From Zeus faber (lineage: Eukaryota > Chordata > Actinopteri > Zeiformes > Zeidae): a DNA stretch of 64,000 nucleotides. The notes beneath the pieces were generated by a model. It saw only the letters and a program-made list of their open reading frames with translations. It did not search any database and had not been told where the DNA came from. Position 1 is the first letter of the stretch, and every line of letters starts with the position of its first letter. The position numbers and the translations under genes were made by a program. Of the stretch, positions 26,701 to 39,058 are shown piece by piece. The stretch covers positions 1,550,001 through 1,614,000 of the forward strand of contig OY482866.1 of NCBI GenBank assembly GCA_960531495.1, given 5' to 3'.

Positions 26701-29700
26701 TTGAAAGAAAGATTGAAAGAAAAAAAGATTGAAAGATTGAATGATTGAAAGATTGAATGATTGAAAGATTGAATGATTGAAAGATTGAAAGAAAGATTGA
26801 AAGAAAGATTGAACGACTGAAAGATTGAAAGAATGATTGAAAGTTTGAAAGAAAGATTGAAAGACTGAAAGAAATAATGAAAGAAAGATTGAAAGAAAGA
26901 TGGAAAGAAAGATTGAAAGTTTGAAAGAAAGATTGAAAGATTGAAAGAAAGAATGAAAGAAAGATTGAAAGAAAGATGGAAAGAAAGATTGAAATGAAGA
27001 AAGATTGAAAGAAATAACAAAAGAAAGATTGAAAGAAATAATGAAAGAAAGATTGAACGATTGGAAGAAATATTGAAAGATAGAAAAATTGAAAGATTGA
27101 AAGATTGAAAGAAAGATTGAAAGAAAGAATGAAAGAAAGATTGAAAGAAAGATTGAAAGAAAGATTGAAAGAAAGATTGAAAGAAAGATTGAAAGACTGA
27201 AGGAAAGAATGAAAGAAAGATTGAAAGAAAGATTGAAAGAAAGAAAGATTGAAAGAAAGATTGAAAGATTGAATGATTGAAAGAAAGACTGAAAGATAGA
27301 TTGAAAGATTGAAGATTGAAAGATTCAAAGAAAGATTGAACGACTGAAAGATTGAAAGAAAGATTGAAAGTTTGAAACAAATTTTGAAATGCCTGAAAGA
27401 AAGAATGAAAGAAAGATTGAAAGAAATATTGAAAAAAGAAAGATTGAAAGAAAATTTGAAAGAAAGATTGAAAGAAGGAATGAAAGAAAGATTGAATGAA
27501 ATATTGAAAGACAGAAAGATTGAAAGAAACAATGAAAGAAAGATTGAAAGATTAAAAGAAAGAATGAAAGAAAGATTGAAAAATTGAAATATTGAAAGAA
27601 AGAATGAAAGAAAGATTGAAAGATTGAAAGATTGAAATAAAGATTGAACGTTTGAAAGAAAGATTTAAAGAAAGAAAGATTGAAAGAAAGATTGAAAGTT
27701 TGAAAGAAAGATTGAAAGAAAGAATGAAAGAAAGATTGAAGGATTGAAATATTGAAATAAATAATGAAAGTTTGAAAGAAAGATTGAGAGAAAGATTTAA
27801 AGAAAGAAAGATTGAAAGTAAAAAAGATTGAAAGAAATATTGAAAGAAAGATTGAAAGATTGAAAGAAAGAATGAATGAAAGATTGAAAGAAAGATTGAA
27901 AGAAAGATTGAAAGATTGAAGGAAAGAATGAAAGAAAGATTGAAAGAAAAATTGAAAGAAAGATTGAAAGAAAGATTGAAAGACTGAAGGAAAGAATGAA
28001 AGAAAGATGGAAAGAAAGATGGAAAGAAAGATTGACAGAAAGAAAGATTGAAAGAAATATTGAAAGAAAGATTGAAAGATTGAAAGAAAGAATGAAAGAA
28101 AGATTGAAAGATTGAAAGATTGAAAGAAAGAAAGACTGAAAGATTGAAAGAAAAATTGAAAGAAAGATTGAAAGATTGAAAGATTGAAAGAAAGATTGAA
28201 AGTTTGAAAGACAGATTGAAAGACTGAAAGAAAGATTGCAAGAAAGATTGAAAAAACAAAGATTTAAAGATAGAATAAAAGAAAGATTGAAAGAAAGATT
28301 GAAAAAAAAGAAAGATTGAAAGATTGAAAGAAATATTGAAAGACAGAAAGATTGAAAGAAAACAATTAAAGAAAGGTTGAAAGATTAAAATAAAGAATGA
28401 AAGAAAGATTGAAAGAAAGATTGAAAGAAAGATTGAAAGAAAGATTGAATGAAAGATTGAAAGAAAGAATGAAACAAAGATTGAAATAAAGAATGAAAGA
28501 AAGATTGAAAGAAAGATAGAAGGAAAGATTGAAAGATTGAATGATTGAAAGAAAGACTGAAAGAAAGAATGACGGACAGAAAGATTGAAAGAATTAATGA
28601 AAGAAAGATTGAAAAAAAGATTGAAAGACTGAAAGAAAGAATGAAAGAAAGATTGAAAGATTAAACAATTGAAAGAATGATTGCAAGAATGATTGAAAAA
28701 AGAAAGATTGAAAGAAAGAATGAAAGACTGAAGGAAAGAATGAAAGAAAGATGGACAGAAAGATTGAAAGAAACAATGAAAGAAAGATTGAAAGATTAAA
28801 AGAAAGAATGAAAGAAAGATTGAAAAATTGAAAGATTGAAAGAAAGACTAAAAGAAAGAAAGAATGATTGAAAGAAAGATTGAAAGAAAGATTGAAAGAA
28901 AGAATGAAAGAAAGAATGAAAGAAAGATTGAAAGAAACAATGAAAGAAAGATTGAAAGATTAATAGAAAGAATGAAAGAAAGATTGAAAAATTGAAAGAT
29001 TGAAAGAAAGACTAAACGAAAGAAAGAACGATTGAAAGAAAGAATGAAAGAAAGATTGAAAAAAAGATTAAAACACTGAAGGAAAGAATGAAAGAAAGAT
29101 TGAAAGATTAAACAATTGAAAGAAAGATTGCAAGAAAGAATGAAAGAAAGATTGAAAGATTGAAAGAATGAAAGAAAGATTGAAAGATTAAACAATTGAA
29201 AGAAAGTTTGCAAGAAAGTTTGAAAAAAGAAAGATTGAAAGAAAGAATGAAAGAAAGATTGAAAGATAGATGGATAGAAAGATTGAAAGAAAGAAAGATT
29301 GAAAGAATAACAAAAGAAAGATTGAAAGATTGGAAGAAATATTGAAAGATAGAAAAATTGAAAGTAAGAAAGATTGAAAGAAAGAATTAAAGAAAGATTG
29401 AAAGATTGAAAGAAAGAATGAAAGAAAGATTGAAATATTGGAAGAAAGAATGAAAGAAAGATTGAAAGATTGAAAGAAAGAATGAAAGAAAGATTGAAAT
29501 ATTGAAAGAAAGAATGAAAAAAAGATTGAAACACTGAAAGAAAGAATGAAAGAAAGATTGAAAGATTAAACAATTGAAAGAAAGTTTGCAAGAAAGTTTG
29601 AAAAAAGAAAGATTGAAAGAAAGATTGAAAGATAGATGGATAGAAAGATTGAAAGAAAGAAAGATTGAAAGAATAACAAAAGAAAGATTGAAAGATTGGA

Positions 29701-32700
29701 AGAAATATTGAAAGATAGAAAAATTGAAAGTAAGAAAGATTGAAAGAAAGAATTAAAGAAAGATTGAAAGATTGAAAGAAAGAATGAAAGAAAGATTGAA
29801 ATATTGAAAGAAAGAATGAAAGAAAGATTGAAAGATTGAAAGAAAGAATGAAAGAAAGATTGAAAGATTGAAATATTGAAAGAAAGAATGAAAAAAAATT
29901 TGAAACACTGAAAGAAAGAATGAAAGAAAGATTGAAAGATTAAACAATTGAAAGAAAGTTTGCAAGAAAGTTTGAAAAAAGAAAGATTGAAAGAAAGATT
30001 GAAAGATAGATGGATAGAAAGATTGAAAGAAAGAAAGATTGAAAGAATAACAAAAGAAAGATTGAAAGATTGGAAGAAATATTGAAAGATAGAAAAATTG
30101 AAAGTAAGAAAGATTGAAAGAAAGAATTAAAGAAAGATTGAAAGATTGAAAGAAAGAATGAAAGAAAGATTGAAATATTGAAAGAAAGAATGAAAGAAAG
30201 ATTGAAAGATTGAAAGAAAGATTGAAAGAAAGCTTGAAGATTGAAAGATTGAAATAAAGATTGAAAGTTTGAAAGAAAGATTGAAAGAAAGATTTAAAGA
30301 AAGAAAGATTGAAAGAAATATTGAAAGAAAGATTGAAAGATTGAAAGAAAGATTGAAAGAAAGAATGAAAGAAAGATTGAAAGATTGAAAGATTGAAATA
30401 AAGAATGAAAGAAAGATTGAATGATTGAAAGATTGAAATAAAGAATGAAAGTTTGAAAGAAAGATTGAAAGAAAGATTGAAAGAAAGATTTAAAAAAGAA
30501 AGATTGAAAGTAAGAAAGATTGAAAGACATATTGAAAGAAAGATTGAAAGATTGAAAGAAAGATTGAAAGAAAGAATGAAAGAAAGATTGAAAGAAAGAT
30601 TGAAAGAAAGATTGAAAGACTGATGGAAAGAATGATAGAAAGATTGAAAGAAAGATTGAAAGAAAAAAAGATTGAAAGATTGAATGATTGAAAGATTGAA
30701 TGATTGAAAGATTGAAAGAAAGATTGAAAGAAAGATTGAACGACTGAAAGATTGAAAGAAAGATTGAAAGTTTGAAAGAAAGATTGAAAGACTGAAGATT
30801 GAAAGATTGAAAGAAAGATTGAAAGAAAGCTTGAACGACTGAAAGATTGAAAGAAAGATTGAAAGTTTGAAAGAAAGATTGAAAGACTGAAAGAAATAAT
30901 GAAAGAAAGATTGAAAGAAAGATGGAAAGAAAGATTGAAAGTTTGAAAGAAAGATTGAAAGATTGAAAGAAAGAATGAAAGAAAGATTGAAAGAAAGATG
31001 GAAAGAAAGATTGAAATGAAGAAAGATTGAAAGAAATAACAAAAGAAAGATTGAAAGAAATAATGAAAGAAAGATTGAACGATTGGAAGAAATATTGAAA
31101 GATAGAAAAATTGAAAGATTGAAAGATTGAAAGAAAGATTGAAAGATTGAAATATTTAAAGAAAGATTGAAAGAAAGAATGAAAGAACAATTGAAAGAAA
31201 GAATGAAAGAAAAATTGACAGATTGAAAGAAATATTGAAAGAGAGAATGAAAGAAAGATTGAAAGAAAGATGGAAAGAAAGATTGAAAGAAAGAAAGATT
31301 GAAAGAAATTATAAAAGAAAGATTGAACGATTGGAAGAAATATTGAAAGATAGAAAAATTGAAAGTAAGAAAGATTGAAAGAAAGAATGAAACAAAGATT
31401 GAAAGATTGACAGAAAGAATGACAGAAAGATTGAAAGATTGAAATATTGAAAGAAAGAATGAAAAAGAGATTGAAAGACTGAAAGAAAGAATGAAAGAAA
31501 GATTGAAAGATTAAACAATTGAAAGAAAGTTTGCAAGAAAGATTGAAAAAAGAAAGATTGAAAGAAAGAATGAAAAAAAGATTGATAGATAGATGGATAG
31601 AAAGATTGAAAGAAAGAAAGATTGAAAGAATAACAAAAGAAAGATTGAAAGATTGGAAGAAATATTGAAAGATAGAAAAATTGAAAGTAAGAAAGATTGA
31701 AAGAAAAAATTAAAGAAAGATTGAAAGATTGAAAGAAAGAATGAAAGAAAGATTGAAAGATTGAAAGAAAGATTGAAAGAAAGATTGAAAGTTTGAAATA
31801 AAGATTGAAAGTTTGAAAGAAAGATTGAAAGAAAGATTTAAAGAAAGAAAGATTGAAAGAAATATTGAAAGAAAGACTGAAAGATTGAAAGAAAGATTGA
31901 AAGAAAGAATGAAAGAAAGATTGAAAGATTGAAAGATTGAAATAAAGAATGAAAGTTTGAAAGAAAGATTGAAAGAAAGATTTAAAGAAAGAAAGATTGA
32001 AAGTAAGAAAGATTGAAAGAAATATTGAAAGAAAGATTGAAAGATTGAAAGAAAGATTGAAAGAAAGAATGAAAGAAAGATTGAAAGAAAGATTGAAAGA
32101 AAGATTGAAAGACTGAAGGAAAGAATGAAAGAAAGATTGAAAGAAAGATTGAAAGAAAGATTGAAAGATTGAATGATTGAAAGAAAGACTGAAAGATAGA
32201 TTGAAAGATTGAAGATTGAAAGATTGAAAGAAAGATTGAACGACTGAAAGATTGAAAGAAAGATTGAAAGTTTGAAACAAATTTTGAAAGACTGAAAGAA
32301 AGAATGAAAGAAAGATTGAAAGAAAGATTGAAAAAAGAAAGATTGAAAGAAAATTTGAAAGAAAGATTGAAGAAGGAATGAAAGAAAGATTGAATGAAAA
32401 ATTGAAAGACAGTAAGATTGAAAGAAAGATTGAAAGATTAAAAGAAAGAATGAAAGAAAGATTGAAAAATTGAAAGATTGAAAGAAAGATTTAAAAAAAG
32501 ATTGAAAGACTGGAAGAAAGAATGAAAGAAAGATTGAAAGATTCAACAATTGAAAGAAAGATTGCAAGAAAGATTTAAAAAAGAAAGATTGAAAGAAAGA
32601 ATGAAAGAATGAAAGAAAGATTGAAAGATTGAAAGAAAGAAAGATTGAAAGATTGAATGGTTGAAAGAAAGACTGAAAGAAAGATTGACAGACTGAAAGA

Positions 32701-34597
32701 CTGAAAGAGAGAATGAAAGAAAGATTGAAAGATTCAAAAATTGAAAGAAAGATTGCAAGAAAGATTGAAAAAAGAAAGATTGAAAGAAAGAATGAAAGAA
32801 ATATTGAAAGAAATAACAAAAGAAAGATTGAAAGAAAGAATGAAAGAAAGATTGAAAGATTGAAATATTGAAAGAAAGAATGAAAGAAAGATTGAAAGAA
32901 GAAAGAAAGATTGAAAGAAAGATTGAAAGATTGAAAGATTGAAAGATTGAAATAAAGATTGAAAGTTTGAAAGAAAGAATGAAAGAAATATTGAAAGATT
33001 GAAATATTGAAAGAAAGAATGAAAGAAAGATTGAAAGATTGAAAGAAAGATTGAAAGATTGAAATAAAGATTGAAAGTTTGAAAGAAAGATTGAAAGAAA
33101 GATTTAAAGAAAGAAAGAAAGATTGAAAGAAAGATTGAAAGAAAGATTGAAAGAAAGAAAGATTGAAAGATTGAATAATTGAAAGAAAGACTGAAAGAAA
33201 GAATGACGGACAGAAAGATTGAAAGAAAGAATGAAAGAAAGATTGAAAGAAAGATTTAAACAAAGAAAGATTGAAAGTAAGAAAGATTGAAAGAAATATT
33301 GAACGAAAGATTGAAAGAAAGGATGAAAGAAAGATTGAAAGAAAGATTGAAAAAAAGAAAGATTGAAAGAAAGATTGAACGACTGAAGAAAAGAATGAAA
33401 GAAAGATTGAAAGAAAGATTGAAAGAAAGAAATATTGAAGGAAAGATTGAAAGATTGAATGATTGAAAGAAAGACTGAAAGAAAGATTGACGGACAGAAA
33501 GATTGAAAGAAAGAATGAAAGAAAGATTGAAAGAAAGAAAGATTGAAAGATTAAACAATTGAAAGAAAGATTGCAAGAAAGATTGAAAAAAGAAAGATTG
33601 AAAGAAAGAATAAAAGAAAGATTGAAAGAAAGATGGAAAGGAAGAAAGATTGAAAGAAATAACAAAAGAAAGATTGAAAGAAAGAATGAAAGAAAGATTG
33701 AACGATTGGAAACAATATTGAAAGAAAGAAAGATTGAAAGTAAGATAGATTGAAAGAAAGAATGAAAGAAAGATTGAAAGATTGAAAGAAAGAATGAAAG
33801 AAAGATTGAAAGATTGAAAGAAAGATTGAAAGATTGAAAGATTGAAATAAAGATTGAAAGTTTGAAAGAAAGATTTAAAGAAAGATTGAAAGACTGAAAG
33901 AAAGAATGAAAGGCAGATTGAAAGAAAGATTGAAAGTAAGAAGGATTGAAAGAAAGAATGAAAGAAAGACTGAAAGATTGCAAGAAAGAATGAAAGAAAG
34001 ATTGAAATATTGAAAGAAAGAATGAAAGAAAGATTGAAAGATTGAAAGAAAAAATGAAAGAAAGATTGAAAGAAAGATTGAAAGATTGAAAGATTGAAAT
34101 AAATATTGAAAGTTTGAAAGAAAGATTGAAAGAAAGACTGAAAGAAAGATTGAAAGATTGAAAGAAAGATTGAAAGAAAGATTGAAATATTGAAAGAAAG
34201 AATGAAAGAAAGATTGAAAGATTGAAAGAAAGATTGAAAGAAAGATTGAAAGAATGAAAGATTGAAATAATGATTGAAAGTTTGAAAGAAAGATTGAAAG
34301 AAAGATTTAAACAAAGAAAGATTGAAATTAAGAAAGATTGAAAGAAATATTGAACGAAAGATTGAAAGAAAGATTGAAAGAAAGATTGAAAAAAAGAAAG
34401 ATTGAAAGAAAGATTGAACGACTGAAGGATAGAATGAAAGAAAGATTGAAAGAAAGATTGAAAGAATGAAATATTGAAGGAAAGATTGAAAGATTGAATG
34501 ATTGAAAGAAAGACTGAAAGAAAGATTGACAGACAGAAAGATTGAAAGAAAGAATGAAAGAATGATTGAAAGAAAGAATAAAAGAAATATTGAAAGA

Positions 34598-36870
34598 TTA
34601 AACAATTGAAAGAAAGATTGCAAGAAAGATTGAAAAAAGAAAGATTGAAAGAAAGAATAAAAGAAAGATTGAAAGAAAGATGGAAAGAAAGAAAGATTGA
34701 AAGAAATAACAAAAGAAAGATTGAAAGAAAGAATGAAAGAAAGATTGAACGATTGGAAGAAATATTGAAAGAAAGAAAGATTGAAAGTAAGATAGATTGA
34801 AAGTAAGAATGAAAGAAAGATTGAAAGATTTAAAGAAAGAATGATAGAAAGATTGAAAGATTGAAAGAAAGAATGAAAGAAAGATTGAAAGATTGAAAGA
34901 AAGATTGAAAGAAAGATTGAAAGATTGAAATATTGAAAGAAAGAATGAAAGAAAGATTGAAAGATTGAAAGAAAGATTGAAAGAATGAAAGATTGAAATA
35001 ATGATTGAAAGTTTGAAAGAAAGATTGAAAGAAAGATTTAAACAAAGAAAGATTGAAATTAAGAAAGATTGAAAGAAATATTGAACGAAAGATTGAAAGA
35101 AAGATTGAAAAAAAGAAAGATTGAAAGAAAGATTGAACGACTGAAGGATAGAATGAAAGAAAGATTGAAAGAAAGATTGAAAGAATGAAATATTGAAGGA
35201 AAGATTGAAAGATTGAATGATTGAAAGAAAGACTGAAAGAAAGATTGACAGACAGAAAGATTGAAAGAAAGAATGAAAGAATGATTGAAAGAAAGAATAA
35301 AAGAAATATTGAAAGATTAAACAATTGAAAGAAAGATTGCAAGAAAGATTGAAAAAAGAAAGATTGAAAGAAAGAATAAAAGAAAGATTGAAAGAAAGAT
35401 GGAAAGAAAGAAAGATTGAAAGAAATAACAAAAGAAAGATTGAAAGAAAGAATGAAAGAAAGATTGAACGATTGGAAGAAATATTGAAAGAAAGAAAGAT
35501 TGAAAGTAAGATAGATTGAAAGTAAGAATGAAAGAAAGATTGAAAGATTTAAAGAAAGAATGAAAGAAAGATTGAAATATTGAAAGAAAGAATGAAAGAA
35601 AGATTGAAAGATTGAAAGAAAGATTGAAAGATTGAAAGATTGAAAGAAAGATTGAAAGAATGAAAGATTGAAATAATGATTGAAAGTTTGAAAGAAAGAT
35701 TGAAAGAAAGATTTAAACAAAGAAAGATTGAAATTAAGAAAGATTGAAAGAAATATTGAACGAAAGATTGAAAGAAAGATTGAAAAAAAGAAAGATTGAA
35801 AGAAAGATTGAACGACTGAAGGATAGAATGAAAGAAAGATTGAAAGAAAGATTGAAAGAATGAAATATTGAAGGAAAGATTGAAAGATTGAATGATTGAA
35901 AGAAAGACTGAAAGAAAGATTGACAGACAGAAAGATTGAAAGAAAGAATGAAAGAATGATTGAAAGAAAGAATAAAAGAAATATTGAAAGATTAAACAAT
36001 TGAAAGAAAGATTGCAAGAAAGATTGAAAAAAGAAAGATTGAAAGAAAGAATAAAAGAAAGATTGAAAGAAAGATGGAAAGAAAGAAAGATTGAAAGAAA
36101 TAACAAAAGAAAGATTGAAAGAAAGAATGAAAGAAAGATTGAACGATTGGAAGAAATATTGAAAGAAAGAAAGATTGAAAGTAAGATAGATTGAAAGTAA
36201 GAATGAAAGAAAGATTGAAAGATTTAAAGAAAGAATGAAAGAAAGATTGAAATATTGAAAGAAAGAATGAAAGAAAGATTGAAAGATTGAAAGAAAGATT
36301 GAAAGATTGAAAGATTGAAATAAAGATTGAAAGTTTGAAAGAATGACTGAAAGAGAGATTTAAAGAAAGATTTAAAGAAAGATTGAAAGACTGAAAGAAA
36401 GAATGAAAGGCAGATTGAAAGAAAGATTGAAAGTAAGAAAGATTGAAAGAAAGAATGAAAGAAAGATTGAAAGATTGCAAGAAAGAATGAAAGAAATATT
36501 GAAAGATTGAAATTTTGAAAGAAAGAATGAAAGAAAGATTGAAAGAAAGATTGAAAGAAAGATTGAAAGAAAGATTGAAATAAAGATTGAAAAATTGAAA
36601 GAAAGATTGAAAGAAAGATTGAAAGAAAGAAAGAAAGATTGAAAGAAAGATTGAAAGAAAGATTGAAAGAAAGAATGAAACAAAGATTGAAATAAAGAAT
36701 GAAAGAAAGATTGAAAGAAAGATTGAAAGAAAGAAAGATTGAAAGATTGAATGATTGAAAGAAAGACTGAAAGAAAGAATGACGGACAGAAAGATTGAAA
36801 GAAAGAATGAAAGAAAGATTGAAAAAAAGATTGAAAGACTGAAAGAAAGAATGAAAGAAACATTGAAAGA
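34598..36870. repeat. Three tandem higher-order units of 719, 675 and 879 bp
   Basis: The landmark TTAAACAATTG starts at 34598, 35317, 35992 and 36871. The first two units are near-identical except for a deletion of about 44 bp in the second. The third matches over its first ~240 bp and then changes to different text containing GAAAGGCAG. Confidence 0.85.
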
Positions 36871-37134
36871 TTAAACAATTGAAAGAAAGATTGCAAGAAA
36901 GATGGAAAGAATGAAAGATTGAAATAATGATTGAAAGTTTGAAAGAATGATTGAAAGAAAGATTTAAACAAAGAAAGATTACATTTACATTTACATTTAG
37001 TCATTTAGCAGACGCTTTTATCCAAAGCGACTTACAAGGGAGAATAACATTCAGCTACATTGCGACAGAGATTAGTGTAACAACAACATTGGTGTAACAA
37101 TAAATACTGCAAGGTGGTGCTCAGTAATTGTAGA

Positions 37135-37437
37135 TTAGGACAGGAGGTACTCACTGAAGAGCTGGGTCTTCAGGTGCTTCTTAAAGACAGAGAGGGAGGT
37201 CCCCGCTCTGGTCATTTTTGGCAGCTCGTTCCACCAACGTGGAACTACAAATGAGAATAGCCTGGATTGCCGTGGCTGTATGGCCGGCAGAGCCAGGCGA
37301 CACTCATTAGACGAGGGCAGCATCCGGGGGGCAACATGTGCTCTTACAAGAGCATTTAAGTAGGCGGGAGCATTCCCAACAATCACTCTGTAGGCCAGCA
37401 TAAGAGACTTGAACTTGATGCGGGCGGCTACAGGTTA
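37135..37437 (-). pseudogene. C-terminal remnant of the L2-type ORF
   Basis: In another frame from the endonuclease part, this segment encodes the conserved L2 C-terminus. It includes LMLAYRVIVGNAPAYL, PRWWNELP and a terminal FKKHLKTQLF helix. A TAA codon (complement of 37435-37437) interrupts the frame just upstream, where relatives read HWLPVAAR. Between SCRF of the main frame and this part, relatives carry some 50 further residues that are missing here. The element therefore has at least two deletions, one frame change and one stop. Function of this tail region is not established. Confidence 0.75.
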
Positions 37438-39058
37438 CCAGTGGAGCTCGATGAGCAGCGGAGTGACATGTGCCCTCTTTGGCTGGTGCGAAGCGGCAGG
37501 ACCGGGAGACGGCGGCAACATGGTCCGAGAATGTCAGTTGGTCATCAATAATGACACCAAGATTCCTTGCAGCCTTGGTAGGAACAAGAGATAGAGAGTC
37601 GATTTTAATATCAATGTTGTGATAAATACCTTGTTTGGCCGGGAAGACCAGCAGTTCCGTTTTCGCCAGATAGTCAAGTAGTTTAGATACCTCACTTTCA
37701 GCGAGGGGGGCGAAACCAGGGAACGATGAGCCTAGGGCTGGAGAAGACAGGTTGTGAGTAAGTTGTTTAGTGAATTGGCTGCTGATGGCTGCCACATTGT
37801 TAGTAAAAAAGGAGGCAAGGCAGTCAGCAGTGAGGTTAGTAGCTGGGGGAGGTGGTGGAGGGTAAAGCAGAGACTTGAAGGTGGTGAATAACGTACGTGT
37901 GTCTGTGGCACCGTTGATCCTATCGTTGAAGAAGGCCTTATTGGCAGCAGTGATGCCGGAAGAGAAGGAGGACAGCAGTGTCTGGTAGCTAGCAAGATCC
38001 TCAGTTGTTTTGAATTTGTGCCATTTCCTCTCGGCTGCTCTGAGGTCAGTGCGCGTTGTCCGGAGGGTGTCAGTCAGCCAAGGGTGCGACTGGGTTGAAC
38101 GAGCAGGTCTGGTGGATAGTGGACACAGGATATCCAGACATGAGCTCAAGGTGGAGCAGAGGGAGTCAGTGGCATCATTAACCTGCAGAGAGGAGAAAGT
38201 GCCATGGGGTGGAAGAGAAGAGGAGAGCACAGAGGAGAAGTGGGTGGGAGACAAGTTGCGGAGATTGCTGCGGATAGTAACCATGGGTGGGGAGGTGGGG
38301 GGTTGTTTTGGTAGCTGGACATTGAAGTGGATGAAGAAGTGGTCAGAGAGATGAAGAGGAGTGACCCATAGGTTGTCGGTGGTACAGCTCCGAGCAAGAA
38401 TGAGATCAAGCTCTTTGCCAGCCTTGTGAGTCGGTGGATTCGGGATCTGTCTTAGGTCGAACGAGCGAACCAAAGACAGGAAGTCAGCCGAGCTCGCACT
38501 GTCCAAGTGAATGTTCATGTCTCCGAGGACGAGCATGGGACACTTGTGCTCAGGGATTGATGACAGCAGGGTGTCAAGCTCATGTAGGAAGTCACCTAGT
38601 TGTCCTGGTGGACGGTAGATGACGACCACATAGGCTTTCACCGGAGCAGTCACCAAGACGGCGTGATATTCAAAGGAGGCAAAGTTGTTTAAAGGCAGCA
38701 GTGGATTAAATTTCCATGTGTTGGAAATTAGCAGGCCAGTCCCACCACCACGGCCAGATGGTCTGGATGTGTGGGAGAATGAGTAGTTAGTGGAGAGTGC
38801 AGCCGGGGTTGCGCTATCTTCCGGTTTAATCCATGTCTCAGTGAGAGCAAGGAGCTCTAAGGAGAGTTGGTTGGCATGACCAGAAATGAAGTCTGCCTTG
38901 TTAACTGCAGATCGACAATTCCACAAGCCAACAGAGAAGGAGGTCTTTGCAGAAGATGTTTGCTGCAGGGACCTGAGGTTACCCGGATTGCATCGGCGTA
39001 TGGTATAACGACGCTTTCTGGGTGACCTTGAAGTTGTAGGGATGCGGTAGTAGCACAC
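37307..39058 (-). pseudogene. L2-type ORF: AP endonuclease domain, RT domain deleted
   Basis: This is a 583-codon frame. Residues ~40-260 form an APE-type (exonuclease III-like) endonuclease, which nicks target DNA to prime reverse transcription. Visible motifs in order are WNCRS, LTETWI, VYRPPG, GDMNIH, LDLI and LSDHF, which cover the expected catalytic Asn, Glu, Tyr, Asp/Asn and Asp-His residues. A linker follows to SEVSKLL (coordinates near 37680). The frame then jumps directly to DYLAKTELLVFPA, a segment that in L2 elements lies after the reverse transcriptase. The whole polymerase core, including the YADD-type motif, is therefore missing. The frame stays open across this junction. Beyond SCRF the frame is wrong, and the last ~60 residues are out of register with the true C-terminus (37135-37401). 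The start shown is the first ATG and the true start is uncertain. Confidence 0.85.

Larger units (their letters stand above)
1483..36980. repeat. GAAA/GATT purine-rich array, segment II (35.5 kb)
   Basis: This is one continuous array of GAAA, GATT and GAAT words, with scattered variants (GACT, GATG, GAAC, ATATT). No unique DNA interrupts it. Two landmark modules recur at dozens of sites. One is TTAAACAATTG followed by TTGCAAG (for example 2368, 5066, 8805, 13136, 15658, 20896, 25578, 31511, 34598). The other is GAACGATTGGAAGAAATATT followed by GATAGAAAAATTGAAAG, usually 130-200 bp further on. They define higher-order units that have been copied in blocks of 0.7 to several kb. Minus-strand open frames of up to 1000 codons encode only Phe/Leu/Ser/Ile/Asn/Gln-rich text, and plus-strand frames encode Lys/Arg/Glu-rich text. 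Both are expected from stop-poor base composition. No splice structure, start context or recognisable domain is present. Confidence 0.95.

Noticed and set aside
31710-34712. 1000-codon open frame on the minus strand within the array
   Set aside because: Composition is only Phe, Leu, Ser, Ile, Asn, Gln and a little His. Minus-strand stops need TTA, CTA or TCA on the plus strand, which are rare in GAAA/GATT text. Similar frames occur across the whole array, in more than one reading frame.
34606-34800. Repeated Lys/Arg/Glu-rich plus-strand frames of 60-130 codons (for example at 502, 33559, 34606, 39832)
   Set aside because: They follow the repeat landmark and recur with each unit. Translations are just GAAAGATT words read as KERLKER-type text, with no conserved start context or domain.
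38010-38354. Plus-strand frames across the LINE (37409-37594, 38010-38354, 38434-38622)
   Set aside because: These lie antisense to the endonuclease/linker frame of the L2-type element and have no domain of their own.
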